Assembly: GCA_963849955.1 (NCBI GenBank)
Contig: CAWKJU010000010.1
Coordinates: 62,001 to 126,000 of the forward strand
Origin: CAWFGW01 sp963849955
Lineage (GTDB): Bacteria; Bacteroidota; Bacteroidia; Cytophagales; JAAEPT01
Length of the DNA stretch: 64,000 nt
Reading direction: 5' to 3'
Under the pieces are notes generated by a model that saw only the letters and a program-made list of their open reading frames with translations, ran no database searches and was not told the DNA's origin. The translations under genes were made by a program, and so were the position numbers. Shown in pieces: positions 35,301 to 43,420 of this stretch. Each line of letters opens with the position of its first letter. Within the stretch, counting starts at the first letter, position 1.

Positions 35301-35663
35301 CGAATATATTTTGTCGATGCCATAAGCATGCAATTCTTCAATTTCCGCAGGGTGAATTGTGCCACCACCGCCACCGATTATTTTGATATGAGCCCCAGCT
35401 TCTTCTAACAAATCATGGATGTATTTGAAAAATTCGATATGCCCACCTTGATACGAGGTGATGGCAATACCCTGAACATCTTCTTGAATGGCACATTGGA
35501 CTATTTCTGCTGCTGAACGGTTGTGACCTAAATGAATAACCTCAGCCCCAAACGACTGAAAAATTCGCCTCATAATATTGATGGCAGCATCATGACCATC
35601 AAACAAAGAGGTAGCAGAAACGATTCGTATTTTATGTTTAGGAGTAAAAGTTTGTTTGTCCAT
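32340..35663 (-). CDS. icmF: Fused isobutyryl-CoA mutase IcmF (B12-dependent mutase with G-protein chaperone)
   Basis: 1107 residues, the fused type. The B12-binding domain has FDGHDAAINIM with the cobalt-ligand H24 and a glycine-rich IGGGGGTIHP. The MeaI-type GTPase domain has P-loop GVTGTGGAGKSS (187-198), and the TIM-barrel mutase domain fills the C-terminal half (FPYTAGVFP, GPARTNKRFHYL, MTINGPAPM). IcmF interconverts isobutyryl-CoA and n-butyryl-CoA with adenosylcobalamin; the GVF segment and the FAGEGG loop fit IcmF better than methylmalonyl-CoA mutase. The ATG is divergent from the pseudouridine synthase gene 113 bases away. Confidence 0.92.
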   Translation of the reverse strand: MDKQTFTPKHKIRIVSATSLFDGHDAAINIMRRIFQSFGAEVIHLGHNRSAAEIVQCAIQEDVQGIAITSYQGGHIEFFKYIHDLLEEAGAHIKIIGGGGGTIHPAEIEELHAYGIDKIYSPDDGRQLGLQGMIIDALKRLDFDTLATETEVDILQKIPKLITLAENKPDIFKTSFIPLDKPVPVIGVTGTGGAGKSSLVDELIRRFAEFNPTKKVAIVSIDPSRKKTGGALLGDRIRMNSVFQPNIYMRSMATRAANVALTQHLSDVLAILKSSDFDLILLESSGIGQSDSAMSEYADLSLYVMTSEYGAATQLEKIDMLDFADFIAVNKFEKGGSLDAYRDVVKQYRRNHELWDEKEENIPVFGTIAAQFNDSGVNGLYNAFVNRINLFKNGEFIATPQLSTLTSTKSAIIPAERTRYLDEIVGIYKEYNEYLEKQSRLATQAYQLNGTLNLVTEETTKKAIELLYHKKLKELDEKSRSVIKNWYKVQEIYKEETYTYEVRGKKIVSPMHYETLAGTKIPKIVLPTYQDWGDVIRWRYKENFPGRFPYTAGVFPIKRKGENPTRMFAGEGGPARTNKRFHYLSYGQEAARLSTAFDSVTLYGEDPDHRPDIYGKIGNSGVSVATLDDAKILYSGFDLCSPSTSVSMTINGPAPMVLGFFLNAAIDQQCEIYIKQNGLEEEVKKRLKAFFVLKQGQQPTYRGDLPEGHDGLGLMLLGVSGESVLDAEVYKKIKAETLSKVRGTVQADILKEDQAQNTCIFNTEFALKMMGDIQEYFIEQNVRNFYSVSISGYHIAEAGANPITQLAFTLSNGFTIVEYYLSRGMNIDDFAPNLSFFFSNGVDAEYAVIGRVARRIWAKAIRFIYKGNERSQKLKYHIQTSGRSLHSSEIAFNDIRTTLQALYAIYDNCNSLHTNAYDEAITTPTEESVRRAVAIQMIINEELGLAKNENPTQGSFITEELTDLVEDAVMEEFKRLNERGGVLGAMERMYQRSKIQEESMYYEQKKINGDLPLIGVNTFLSKTGSPTIVPEEVIRSTDEEKNAAIDALNNFKAVHESEKTAALKQLKETALANDNIFEALMEASKYCTLGEMTHTLYHVGGSYRRNM

Positions 35664-35776
35664 ATGCTAATTCACTGTTTGATTTCAATATACGGAAATA
35701 GGCTCGGAGAAAGTTCAAAAGTTTTACAAAAGCGATTAACTTTCCGAAGGTTTTCAACCATTGGAAAGTTTCATTA

Positions 35777-36556
35777 ATGTCAGGCATCAAAAAATATTAT
35801 TACCTTTTTTACTTTCAGTACCTCGGTTTTCGTTACCACGGTTGGCAAAAACAACCCGAAGTAAAAACGGTGCAGCTGATGATTGAAAAGTCCATCAATT
35901 TTGTATTAGATCACAATCGCTTTAAAATTTTATGTACTAGTCGAACGGATTCCATGGTTTCAGCTAATGAATCTGCTTTTGAGTTGTTCACGCGTGAACC
36001 TTTGGATCTAGAGGCTTTAGAAGCAGGGCTAAACAAAAACTTACCTTCAGACATTCGCATTTTACGAATTGAAGAAACAGACGCCTCCTTTAATATCATT
36101 CAATCAGCCAAGCAGAAAGAATATCTTTATCTATTTGCCTTTGGCGCACGATCTCACCCTTTTGCGGCACCTTATATGACTTTTTATGTGGAAGAGTTAG
36201 ACTTGGAATTAATGAAAGAAGGAGCAAAATTGTTTGTTGGCGAACACGACTTCACCTTATTTTCAAAAACTATAAAGGAAAATGTGAATTTTGTGCGGGT
36301 AATAGATGAATGCGCGATTACCGAAAACTCACTTTTTACGGCTAACTTCTTTCCAGAGAAAAGTTACATGCTGCGTGTAGTCGGCAGTGGATTTATCCGC
36401 TATCAGATTCGCTATATGATGGGAACGCTTTTTAATTTGGGTATGCATTTAATCACTTTAGAACAAATAGAAACAGCTCTTAAAGGGATAGGAGAGAAGC
36501 CAGGTTATGTAGCTCCAGCTTCGGGATTAATTTTGAATAAGTTGAGGTTTTATTGA
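35777..36556 (+). CDS. Divergent TruA-family tRNA pseudouridine synthase
   Basis: 259 residues. The opening YFQYLGFRYHGWQKQP is the TruA beta-strand and loop, and the C-terminal half has FTLFSK, MLRVVGSGFIRYQIRYMMGTLF. The catalytic aspartate is kept in SRTDSMVSA (D58), but the canonical GRTDxGVHA signature is changed at four positions. TruA isomerises U38-U40 in tRNA anticodon stems. This looks like the second, divergent TruA-type paralogue known from Bacteroidota rather than the housekeeping copy, so its target may differ. Confidence 0.8.
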   Translation: MSGIKKYYYLFYFQYLGFRYHGWQKQPEVKTVQLMIEKSINFVLDHNRFKILCTSRTDSMVSANESAFELFTREPLDLEALEAGLNKNLPSDIRILRIEETDASFNIIQSAKQKEYLYLFAFGARSHPFAAPYMTFYVEELDLELMKEGAKLFVGEHDFTLFSKTIKENVNFVRVIDECAITENSLFTANFFPEKSYMLRVVGSGFIRYQIRYMMGTLFNLGMHLITLEQIETALKGIGEKPGYVAPASGLILNKLRFY

Positions 36557-36596
36557 TATCTCATTTACCATTCTAAAAAGCAGGAGAAGGGGGAGG

Positions 36597-36743
36597 TATC
36601 TAACTGTCGGAGCACGGATTGGGGGACTACCACGTAATTATTCCACTTCGTTTCTTAATTACTGGTAGTGACGTACGGTATCGTATTTTTACCGTCATAA
36701 CCAGCCGAAACATGAGGCGTGGTTATCTCATTATCGGAGCACG
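36597..36743. repeat. Left part of the ~127-bp hairpin repeat array
   Basis: One full repeat unit (hairpin core 36626-36668) plus the beginning of the next, ending at GGAGCACG (36743). The core pairs ACTACCACGTAATTA with a downstream partner ending CTGGTAGT. Homologous units resume at 37126, after the nuclease cassette. Confidence 0.88.
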
Positions 36744-37125
36744 AAATTTTCATGTACAATGTTTTTATTATTTTGCCTAAAAATTTTAAAGCCAATATTT
36801 TTATAAACTTTTAATATGAAAAGAGGAGGAGTAGTTTACATTATGACTAACATACATAACACGACTCTTTATGTAGGTGTTACATCTGATTTAGCTGCAA
36901 GAATTCAACAGCATCAACAAAAGACTGATTCACGGAGTTTTACTGCTCGATACAATTTGGATAAGCTGGTATATTTTGAAGTGTGTTCTAGAATTGAGGA
37001 AGCGATTGACAGAGAAAAAAGATTTAAAAAAGGCACCCGCAAGTATAAAGAAAAATGTATTGAAAAAATGAATCCTGAATGGAATGATTTATCTATTGAT
37101 GTTTTAAAATGGTATATATTCTAAT
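36744..37125 (+). mobile_element. GIY-YIG cassette inserted in place of a repeat hairpin module
   Basis: Left and right of this 382-bp stretch the repeat consensus is intact (…GGAGCACG before, GTCATAACC after). In other units these two anchors are joined by a 77-bp hairpin module (for example 37177-37253). Here the module is replaced by an A/T-rich leader (36744-36815) and the GIY-YIG gene, whose stop is 1 base before the right anchor. The call as mobile is inference from this exact modular replacement. Confidence 0.6.
36816..37124 (+). CDS. GIY-YIG family endonuclease (COG2827-like)
   Basis: 102 residues, a complete single-domain nuclease. The two halves of the signature are VYI (7-9) and YVG (19-21), followed by R29 in DLAARIQQH and a catalytic-type glutamate in AIDREKRFKKG (E67). 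Small free-standing GIY-YIG proteins cut DNA, and in bacteria many are of unknown role. No partner gene is present. The gene lies inside a tandem repeat array and its flanks are repeat anchors, so it probably acts on, or spreads with, the repeats (inference). Confidence 0.9.
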   Translation: MKRGGVVYIMTNIHNTTLYVGVTSDLAARIQQHQQKTDSRSFTARYNLDKLVYFEVCSRIEEAIDREKRFKKGTRKYKEKCIEKMNPEWNDLSIDVLKWYIF

Positions 37126-37999
37126 GTCATAACCAACTGAAGGATGAAGCGTGTGTTATCTAACTGTCGAAGCACGGATTAGGAGACTACCACGTAATTA
37201 CTTCACTACGTTTCGTACTTACTGGTAGTGACGGATTGTATTGTTTTTTTACCGTCATAACCAGCCGAAGTATGAGGCGTGTGTTATCTCATTATCGAAG
37301 CACGGATTAGGAGACTACCACGTAATTACTTCACTATGTTAAGTAATTACTGGTAGTGACGAAGTGTTATGTTTTTTACCGTCATAACCAGCGGAAGCAT
37401 GAAGCGTGGTTATCTCATTATCGGAGCACGGATTAGGAGACTACCACGTAATTACTTCACTACGTTTCGTACTTACTGGTAGTGACGTAGGGTATTGTGT
37501 TTTTACCGTCATAACCAGCCGAAGGATGAGACGTGTGTTATCTCATTATCGAAGCACGGATTTGGGGACTACCACGTAATTACTTCACTACGTTTCGTAA
37601 TTACTGGTAGTGACGAAGTGTTATGTTTATTACCGTCATAACCAGCTGAAGCATGAGGGGTGTGTTATCTCATTATCGAAGCACGGATTTGGGGACTACC
37701 ACGTAATTACTGTACTGCGTTTCGTAATTACTGGTAGTGACGTAGGGTATTGTGTTTTTACCGTCATAACCAGCCGAAGGATGAGGCGTGTGTTATCTCA
37801 TTATCGAAGCATAGATCTGGAGACTACCACGTAATTATTCCACTTCGTTTCGTAATTACTTTTAGTGACGAAGTGTTATGTATTTTACCGTCATAACCAG
37901 CTGAAGGATGAAGCGTGTGTTATCTAAGTATCGAAGCACGGATTTGGGGGGACTACCACGTAATTACTGCACTACGTTTCGTAATTACTGGTAGTGACG
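37126..37999. repeat. Tandem array of seven ~127-bp hairpin repeats
   Basis: Seven units with hairpin cores starting near 37186, 37314, 37440, 37568, 37695, 37822 and 37952, spaced 126-130 bp apart. Each unit has a linker of about 50 bp (GTCATAACCAGC to CGAAGCACG) and a 77-bp module with an inverted repeat, arms ACTACCACGTAATTAC and GTAATTACTGGTAGT around a 13-base loop, plus an outer TGACG/CGTCA pair. Units differ by point changes and by loop variants (TTCACTACG or TTCCACTTCG). The period is not a multiple of three and there is no conserved ORF. Confidence 0.92.
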
Positions 38000-38060
38000 A
38001 GGGTGTGGTGTTTATCTTGTTTAGATAGGAAAGAGGAATCTCATCGTAATCTATTTAAAG

Positions 38061-38083
38061 ATTCCCGCCTGCGCAGGAATGAC
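38061..38083. repeat. REP-like palindromic element
   Basis: Contains ATTCCCGCCTGCGCAGGAAT followed by GAC, with a perfect CCTGCGCAGG centre. Short ATTCCCGC…GGAATGAC palindromes recur in many genomes as intergenic repeats. It lies between the array and the 3' end of the DUF1501 gene and may also act as a terminator hairpin. Confidence 0.6.
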
Positions 38084-38095
38084 TATTAAATCAAA

Positions 38096-39751
38096 CTACA
38101 TCTTCACCACCTGCTTTGCTCGTTCAAAACCACCAGAACCTGTTAGTCTCAGAATATACATCCCTTTTGGTAGATTACTTAAGTCATCGACTAATTCGTA
38201 CCTACCTGGTAATTGGTAATCGGGTTGTTGGATGTCTTTTATTTTCATCCCGTTGGAAGCATATAAACTTATTTGCACTTCCATCGCACGGCTGAGGGAA
38301 TAGGAATAGGTCACATAATTCACCACTGGGTTAGGATATGGACTGTCTAAGGTCGCTCGAGTGGACTTGAAACTATCATCAAAACCCAAAGCACCCTCTA
38401 CAAAACGCACTCGGTTTTCTACAAAATCCTGAAAACGTGATTTTTCTATGGCTTCATCGGATGCTCCCATCCAATCTTTTAAAAGGGTTGTAAATACATC
38501 ACGATAGTCGTGTTGTTGTGTGATGTTTCCGCGATATAGGTTTGATAAATCTGGGTTAGTACCATACACACCTGGCTGCACCGATTTTCCAAAGACAATC
38601 ATTGGTGAGGCGGTACCATGATCCGTACCATAGCTTCCATTTGATGCTGCTCTTCTTCCAAATTCTGAAAAGGTAGCTCCCATCACACGGTCGTCTAAAT
38701 TTTGTTTTGTCAAGTCTTCCATAAACGCATTGATACTTGCAGAAAGGTAATACATCAATACGGCATGTGAACCCAAGTGAGTAGCGTCATCACGCACCTG
38801 ATTGGCGTGAGTGTCAAACCCACCTAAGCGAACCATGTAAATCTTTGTTTTGCAACCACCAGCAATTAATCGAGAGACTACTTTTAATTGAGCACCTAGA
38901 CTATTGGTACTAAATCGACCTGCAGGAACTGCTTGATGATATTTTTCAGGGTATACTACAGACGAGGCTTTTTTTACCCCTTCTTCATAGACTTCGCGTA
39001 AACGTCCTGCATATTCATTCGATTTTTCCTCAATGTCCATAATCCATTGAAGCTCTTTACCATAATAGGTATCTTCAACAGACTCTGGAGGTTGACCACC
39101 CACATTATTGATCAGGTTGTAAAATTGATTGGGGTTTTGAACTGAGATTGCTGTTGGAATTCCTTCTGCTCTATGAAATGCGAGAGAAACTGAGTTTCCA
39201 ATTTCTAAACCCAAAGGATCGGGCATTTCTGTAGTGGGATAATCCTGAGGGTAACCAGGGTATAGGTGATCCAAGTAACGGCCCATCCAACCAGAACTAA
39301 TGTATTCATCTGAATCCCCTCCCATAAACCATATATCTCGGCTTCTAAAATGAGACTGGTTCATGTTTTCATAAGCTACACCTTGAATAATCGCTGCACG
39401 ACCATTCTCATACAGGGATTTTATCCCTGTCATTTCTGGGTGAAGTCCTGTCTTTTCTACTAGACTACTGTCTAAGTCTAGGTATTTGTGTGCACCACTA
39501 TCTGAAATGGCAATATTTGGTCGGATTCTATTGTATTCTTGGTATTGATTAGCTGGGATAACCATGTTTAAACCATCATTACCACCATGCAATTGAATCA
39601 ACACCATCACCCGGTCGTTGTCTTCAGGTACGCTTGCAGCTAAACGAGCTAGCGCATTTGATTGGCCTAAGACATTTACAGGTATGTTGTTTAGCATCAT
39701 TGGTGCAGCAGCTCCAATACCAAGTTTTCTTAAAAACGATCTTCTTTTCAT
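38096..39751 (-). CDS. DUF1501 protein with twin-arginine-like signal and T9SS sorting domain
   Basis: 551 residues. The N-terminus MKRRSFLRKLGIGAAAPMM has a twin-arginine motif and hydrophobic stretch (Tat-like). The DUF1501 domain (sulfatase-like fold) covers about 45-440, with LIQLHGGNDGLN, GFDTHANQV and FSEFGRRAASNGSYGTDHGTAS. The last 75 or so residues are a T9SS type A sorting domain (YPNPVVNYVTYSY, GMYILRL, ending RAKQVVKM). The DUF1501 gene is directly followed upstream by DUF1800 (10 bases), a conserved pair of unknown function in several phyla. Confidence 0.9.
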   Translation of the reverse strand: MKRRSFLRKLGIGAAAPMMLNNIPVNVLGQSNALARLAASVPEDNDRVMVLIQLHGGNDGLNMVIPANQYQEYNRIRPNIAISDSGAHKYLDLDSSLVEKTGLHPEMTGIKSLYENGRAAIIQGVAYENMNQSHFRSRDIWFMGGDSDEYISSGWMGRYLDHLYPGYPQDYPTTEMPDPLGLEIGNSVSLAFHRAEGIPTAISVQNPNQFYNLINNVGGQPPESVEDTYYGKELQWIMDIEEKSNEYAGRLREVYEEGVKKASSVVYPEKYHQAVPAGRFSTNSLGAQLKVVSRLIAGGCKTKIYMVRLGGFDTHANQVRDDATHLGSHAVLMYYLSASINAFMEDLTKQNLDDRVMGATFSEFGRRAASNGSYGTDHGTASPMIVFGKSVQPGVYGTNPDLSNLYRGNITQQHDYRDVFTTLLKDWMGASDEAIEKSRFQDFVENRVRFVEGALGFDDSFKSTRATLDSPYPNPVVNYVTYSYSLSRAMEVQISLYASNGMKIKDIQQPDYQLPGRYELVDDLSNLPKGMYILRLTGSGGFERAKQVVKM

Positions 39752-39761
39752 AGCGGTGGTA

Positions 39762-41405
39762 TTAATAAAGTTGGTATTCAGGTGACTGCATCATACCGAT
39801 GCATAAGTTGTTTAATTGTGTGCGAACGCCCATGTCCACACCTGTATCTTGATAGTCTTGCCACTCATTTGACCAATTGATCAATGATAAATCATCCAGT
39901 AAAATATCTTTAAGGAAGTAATCGAAACGTTCTTGGGTAATGATTTCTGGTAAAAGATAATCGACAAAAGTTTGAACAATTTCAGTGGCATTGCTCGGAT
40001 TGGTCACTCGTTTATTGACAAAGTCCATCACATCGAGATATATTTTTTCGGTGTAATCCTCTTCATCCCCAATTCCATCAATTAAATCGGAAATAAACAA
40101 ATAACGATTACCTAAATAGTTAGCGCTAATCCAATTGCGACTATAGTCAGGAAATTGGTGGTACGCATCATAACCAGCAACATCATAGGGTTCGAGAAAA
40201 GCCATTCCCTGATCTTCTAATTTCCCGAGTACTTTTTGATAAATGTTAAAGAATTTTTCAGAGGGGTCTGTTGGGATTTGTACTTGAAAATGGCGCATTG
40301 TGCCTAACGTAATTTCTAAAGGCGACTTAATAATTGAACCATTAACATCATCTTTATCTTCTGTGTTGTCTGCATCAAAGAAATGTTGACATGATAGTAG
40401 TTGTTGTATTACCGGAAGAATTTCAAAATCATTTGTCGTAAGTGTATTTGCCAAAGGCACAATGATATCCTGTTCAATTTCATCCGTAATTTCATAATAA
40501 CAAAAATGACGGTACAATTTTCTACAAAGGAATTTAGCGGTTTCAGGTTGTGCAAAAATCATGTCCACCATATCCGATATTTCTTGTAACGCTTCAATCT
40601 TAGTAGTTCTTTCGTCTATGACTGTAGCTGGTTGAATAATGGTGTTCTGAAATTTATCACTAAACTGTTTCGGACTAGCATCATGTTGCGTAGCGATTAA
40701 CCCATCACCTTTTAACATTCCAGTAGGTAAGTTGGTGTCAGGATCTATCGTTAAAAAATCTTTGTCGTTCGTATAGCCGGATAATACTTTTGCTGCCGCT
40801 TGCACGTCTTGTTCTGTGTAATTGGTGTAATCGTCTGGTCCAATTTGAGGACCTTTACCAATCGTAAACAATTCTAGAAATTCACGGGCAAAATTTTCTT
40901 GGGGTCTTCCTACAATATTGTCTCTACCATCTAAGAAGATGAGCATCGAATTATCGATACACATTTTCAATGCTAATTGTTTGTAGTTACCAAGGGCATA
41001 GTAACGAATCAATTGATTTTGATAATATAAGGCAGAAGATGAATTGACAACAGAAGCTATGGTAGTAAAATGTGTATGATAGAAAAACACCATACGCTCC
41101 CACAAGTCGTTGCTTGTAAACATTCTATCGAGCCACCAACCTTTCACCACATCAATTAAGGTGTTATCACCAGAATTTACGTCTTCAACTCCTTTAGGAA
41201 GCCATGTAATTCCAGTTTTAGGATCAATTGGATCATCGGGTAAGGTAGAAGTATCCGTAGGAATTAATGTTTGCAATGCATTTGTGACAGTTTGACCTGT
41301 ATAAAGGTCAATGAGATCTTTAGTTGGTCCAAAAGTCACTCTTCTCAAAAGGTGCGCAGCTTTTTGTCTGTCTAAAACAGGAGCATAAGGTTGTATTGAA
41401 GCCAT
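39762..41405 (-). CDS. DUF1800 family protein
   Basis: 547 residues. The family opening AAHLLRRVTFGPTKDLI (about 17-32) is clear, followed by the long helical DUF1800 region with MVFFYHTHFTT, NFAREFLELFTIGKG and FLCRKLYRHFCYYE. No clear signal peptide is seen, although partners are exported. It precedes and is probably co-transcribed with the DUF1501 gene. Biochemical role unknown. Confidence 0.9.
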   Translation of the reverse strand: MASIQPYAPVLDRQKAAHLLRRVTFGPTKDLIDLYTGQTVTNALQTLIPTDTSTLPDDPIDPKTGITWLPKGVEDVNSGDNTLIDVVKGWWLDRMFTSNDLWERMVFFYHTHFTTIASVVNSSSALYYQNQLIRYYALGNYKQLALKMCIDNSMLIFLDGRDNIVGRPQENFAREFLELFTIGKGPQIGPDDYTNYTEQDVQAAAKVLSGYTNDKDFLTIDPDTNLPTGMLKGDGLIATQHDASPKQFSDKFQNTIIQPATVIDERTTKIEALQEISDMVDMIFAQPETAKFLCRKLYRHFCYYEITDEIEQDIIVPLANTLTTNDFEILPVIQQLLSCQHFFDADNTEDKDDVNGSIIKSPLEITLGTMRHFQVQIPTDPSEKFFNIYQKVLGKLEDQGMAFLEPYDVAGYDAYHQFPDYSRNWISANYLGNRYLFISDLIDGIGDEEDYTEKIYLDVMDFVNKRVTNPSNATEIVQTFVDYLLPEIITQERFDYFLKDILLDDLSLINWSNEWQDYQDTGVDMGVRTQLNNLCIGMMQSPEYQLY

Positions 41406-41557
41406 AATTTGCTAGTTGGTAATATTAAAAGCAGTATAAGATAGTAAAAAAAAGCTAATAGCTAAAGGCTTTAAACTTAGAGCTTTCATAAATATTTTTG
41501 TCACTCAGGCTAAGGAGAAGATTTTTTTTATGAAAGCCGCTATAAAATACCCGCAAC

Positions 41558-43420
41558 TTAAAATTGAAAATAAATAAACGGCTGTGCTCCTTGTAACGAT
41601 TGGTAGGATAAATAAATCGCAAACACACACACTATCGCTTTAAGGCTCCAATGGAGGTTGATGAATAACTGTCTGTACCAATTTTTAACATCACTACTTA
41701 ACCAATGAATGATGTATCCCAATACCATAATCAAATAATAAAACCAATACGCCTCTATTGCTTGCGGAATGATGGAAGCATGAAACTGGTTGCCAATTTG
41801 GTGCATCATGTTGGTGGCGATATCCATGTTGGCAGCTCGAAAGAAAATCCGAGTAAAAGAGATGAATGCTAGTGTTAGTGCTATTTTCCACACACGCATA
41901 GCTATGTTGTTGTAGGGCTCCCAAGGACTGATTTTACGCCAGAGTTTGTAGGTGACGATACTTAATCCGTTAAGACCTCCCCAAATCACAAAATTCCAAC
42001 TAGAGCCATGCCACAAACCACCAAATAACATGGTAATCATAATGTTGATGTTCGTGTTCAACCAGTTTTTGAAGTTAGGCGAATAATGTGCTAATGCACC
42101 AATAGCTACCACGGTAGTTATCATTGGAATAATAATCACTATCCAGCTATTTCCACTGAGCAACAACACAAAAAATAAAATGATTGCTAAGCAGATATAG
42201 GTTCCAATGGTGCCTTTTCTGTTTCCCCCTAAAGGAATGTAGAGATAATCTTTTAACCAGGTGGACAACGAAATGTGCCATCGTTGCCAAAACTCACCCA
42301 CATTTAAGGCTTTGTAAGGTGAATTGAAGTTGGTGTTTAAGCGAAACCCCATAAGCAATGCAATACCGATAGCCATATCTGTATAACCAGAAAAATCGGC
42401 ATACACCTGTAAAGAATAACCAATGATAGCCATCAAATTTTCGAATCCAGTAAAGCGAAGTGGGTCATTAAACACACCATCGATGAAACCATTAGCAATA
42501 AAATCGGCTAAAAAAGCTTTCTTCAGTAATCCGTTTAAAATCCAGAAGATAGCTATGCCGAATTCTTCTTTGCTGAGTTGATGTCTTTCATAAAGTTGAG
42601 GAATAAAATCGCGAGCTCGCACAATTGGCCCTGCCACTAATTGTGGGAAAAAGGAAACGTAAAACCCAAAATCGAGTAAATTATAGACAGGCTTTAATTC
42701 TTTTCGATAAATGTCTACTGAGTAACTAATCGTTTGAAAGGTGTAAAAGGAAATACCGACAGGCAGTAATATTTTATCTACACTAAAACCTGCGTCAAAA
42801 TTAGTATTAGCCCATACGCCTAACAGGTTGACCACTCCCGTATCCGTTGCCCACATTGTTCCAAAAAACTGGTTGACCGACAGCGCGAATTGATTGTATG
42901 AATCGGTGAAGAAATAGGCATATTTAAAATAGAAAAGCAATAGTAAGTTGATGGTGATGCTAATGACAACTAGTGTTTTTTTAATCCATTGTTTTTTTGC
43001 GTGATACACGCCCATTCCATTGAGGTAATCAACTAGTGTTGAGAACACTAGAATAAAAAAGAAGAAACCACTGGTTTTGTAATAAAAGAATAAACTTGCA
43101 GCAAATAGAAAGGTGTTGCGTGCGGCTAGTTCTTTGTTTCTTAGCGAATAAAAGATAATAAAAAAAGCAAAGACCGACCAACTGAAAAAGGTGAAATTGA
43201 GGTCAGGCTGTAAGAAATAAAGAAAACCAAAAGCACCCGTGACTAATGCTATGACTGCTGATTTAATCCATCGGTTGGTATCTTCAATAAGTGATTGGAA
43301 GCCGAGTACGACAATCAGGAAAATCCAAAAATAGACTTTAGTAAAAAATAGTCCATCAGACATACCTGAACCAATTCGGTCTTCGGTGAAGAAGAAAATG
43401 TTATGCATCAGCTGCTCCAT
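41558..43420 (-). CDS. MBOAT family O-acyltransferase (AlgI/DltB/PatA-like)
   Basis: 620 residues, polytopic. MBOAT landmarks are present: VGISFYTFQTISY, PQLVAGPIVRA, YADFSGYTDMAIG, FWQRWHISLSTWLKDYLYIPLGGN (H382) and the catalytic-type GLWHGSSW (H471). Such enzymes move acetyl groups from the cytoplasm to extracytoplasmic polymers (alginate, cellulose, peptidoglycan, teichoic acid). The ATG overlaps the stop of the SGNH gene by one base, so it is coupled to it. It is the last gene of the operon. Confidence 0.94.
   Translation of the reverse strand: MEQLMHNIFFFTEDRIGSGMSDGLFFTKVYFWIFLIVVLGFQSLIEDTNRWIKSAVIALVTGAFGFLYFLQPDLNFTFFSWSVFAFFIIFYSLRNKELAARNTFLFAASLFFYYKTSGFFFFILVFSTLVDYLNGMGVYHAKKQWIKKTLVVISITINLLLLFYFKYAYFFTDSYNQFALSVNQFFGTMWATDTGVVNLLGVWANTNFDAGFSVDKILLPVGISFYTFQTISYSVDIYRKELKPVYNLLDFGFYVSFFPQLVAGPIVRARDFIPQLYERHQLSKEEFGIAIFWILNGLLKKAFLADFIANGFIDGVFNDPLRFTGFENLMAIIGYSLQVYADFSGYTDMAIGIALLMGFRLNTNFNSPYKALNVGEFWQRWHISLSTWLKDYLYIPLGGNRKGTIGTYICLAIILFFVLLLSGNSWIVIIIPMITTVVAIGALAHYSPNFKNWLNTNINIMITMLFGGLWHGSSWNFVIWGGLNGLSIVTYKLWRKISPWEPYNNIAMRVWKIALTLAFISFTRIFFRAANMDIATNMMHQIGNQFHASIIPQAIEAYWFYYLIMVLGYIIHWLSSDVKNWYRQLFINLHWSLKAIVCVFAIYLSYQSLQGAQPFIYFQF

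Noticed and set aside
37610..37834. 74-residue ORF in the repeat array
   Set aside because: It spans repeat units and the unit length is not a multiple of three, so the frame is a chance reading of repeat DNA.
36597..37999. Possible CRISPR array
   Set aside because: The whole 127-bp unit repeats, with no unique spacers between short direct repeats, and no cas genes are near.
41482..41537. Inverted repeat GCTTTCATAAA / TTTATGAAAGC between the MBOAT and DUF1800 genes
   Set aside because: The arms match over 11 bases but are separated by 34 bases and no ordinary terminator shape results; function not supported.
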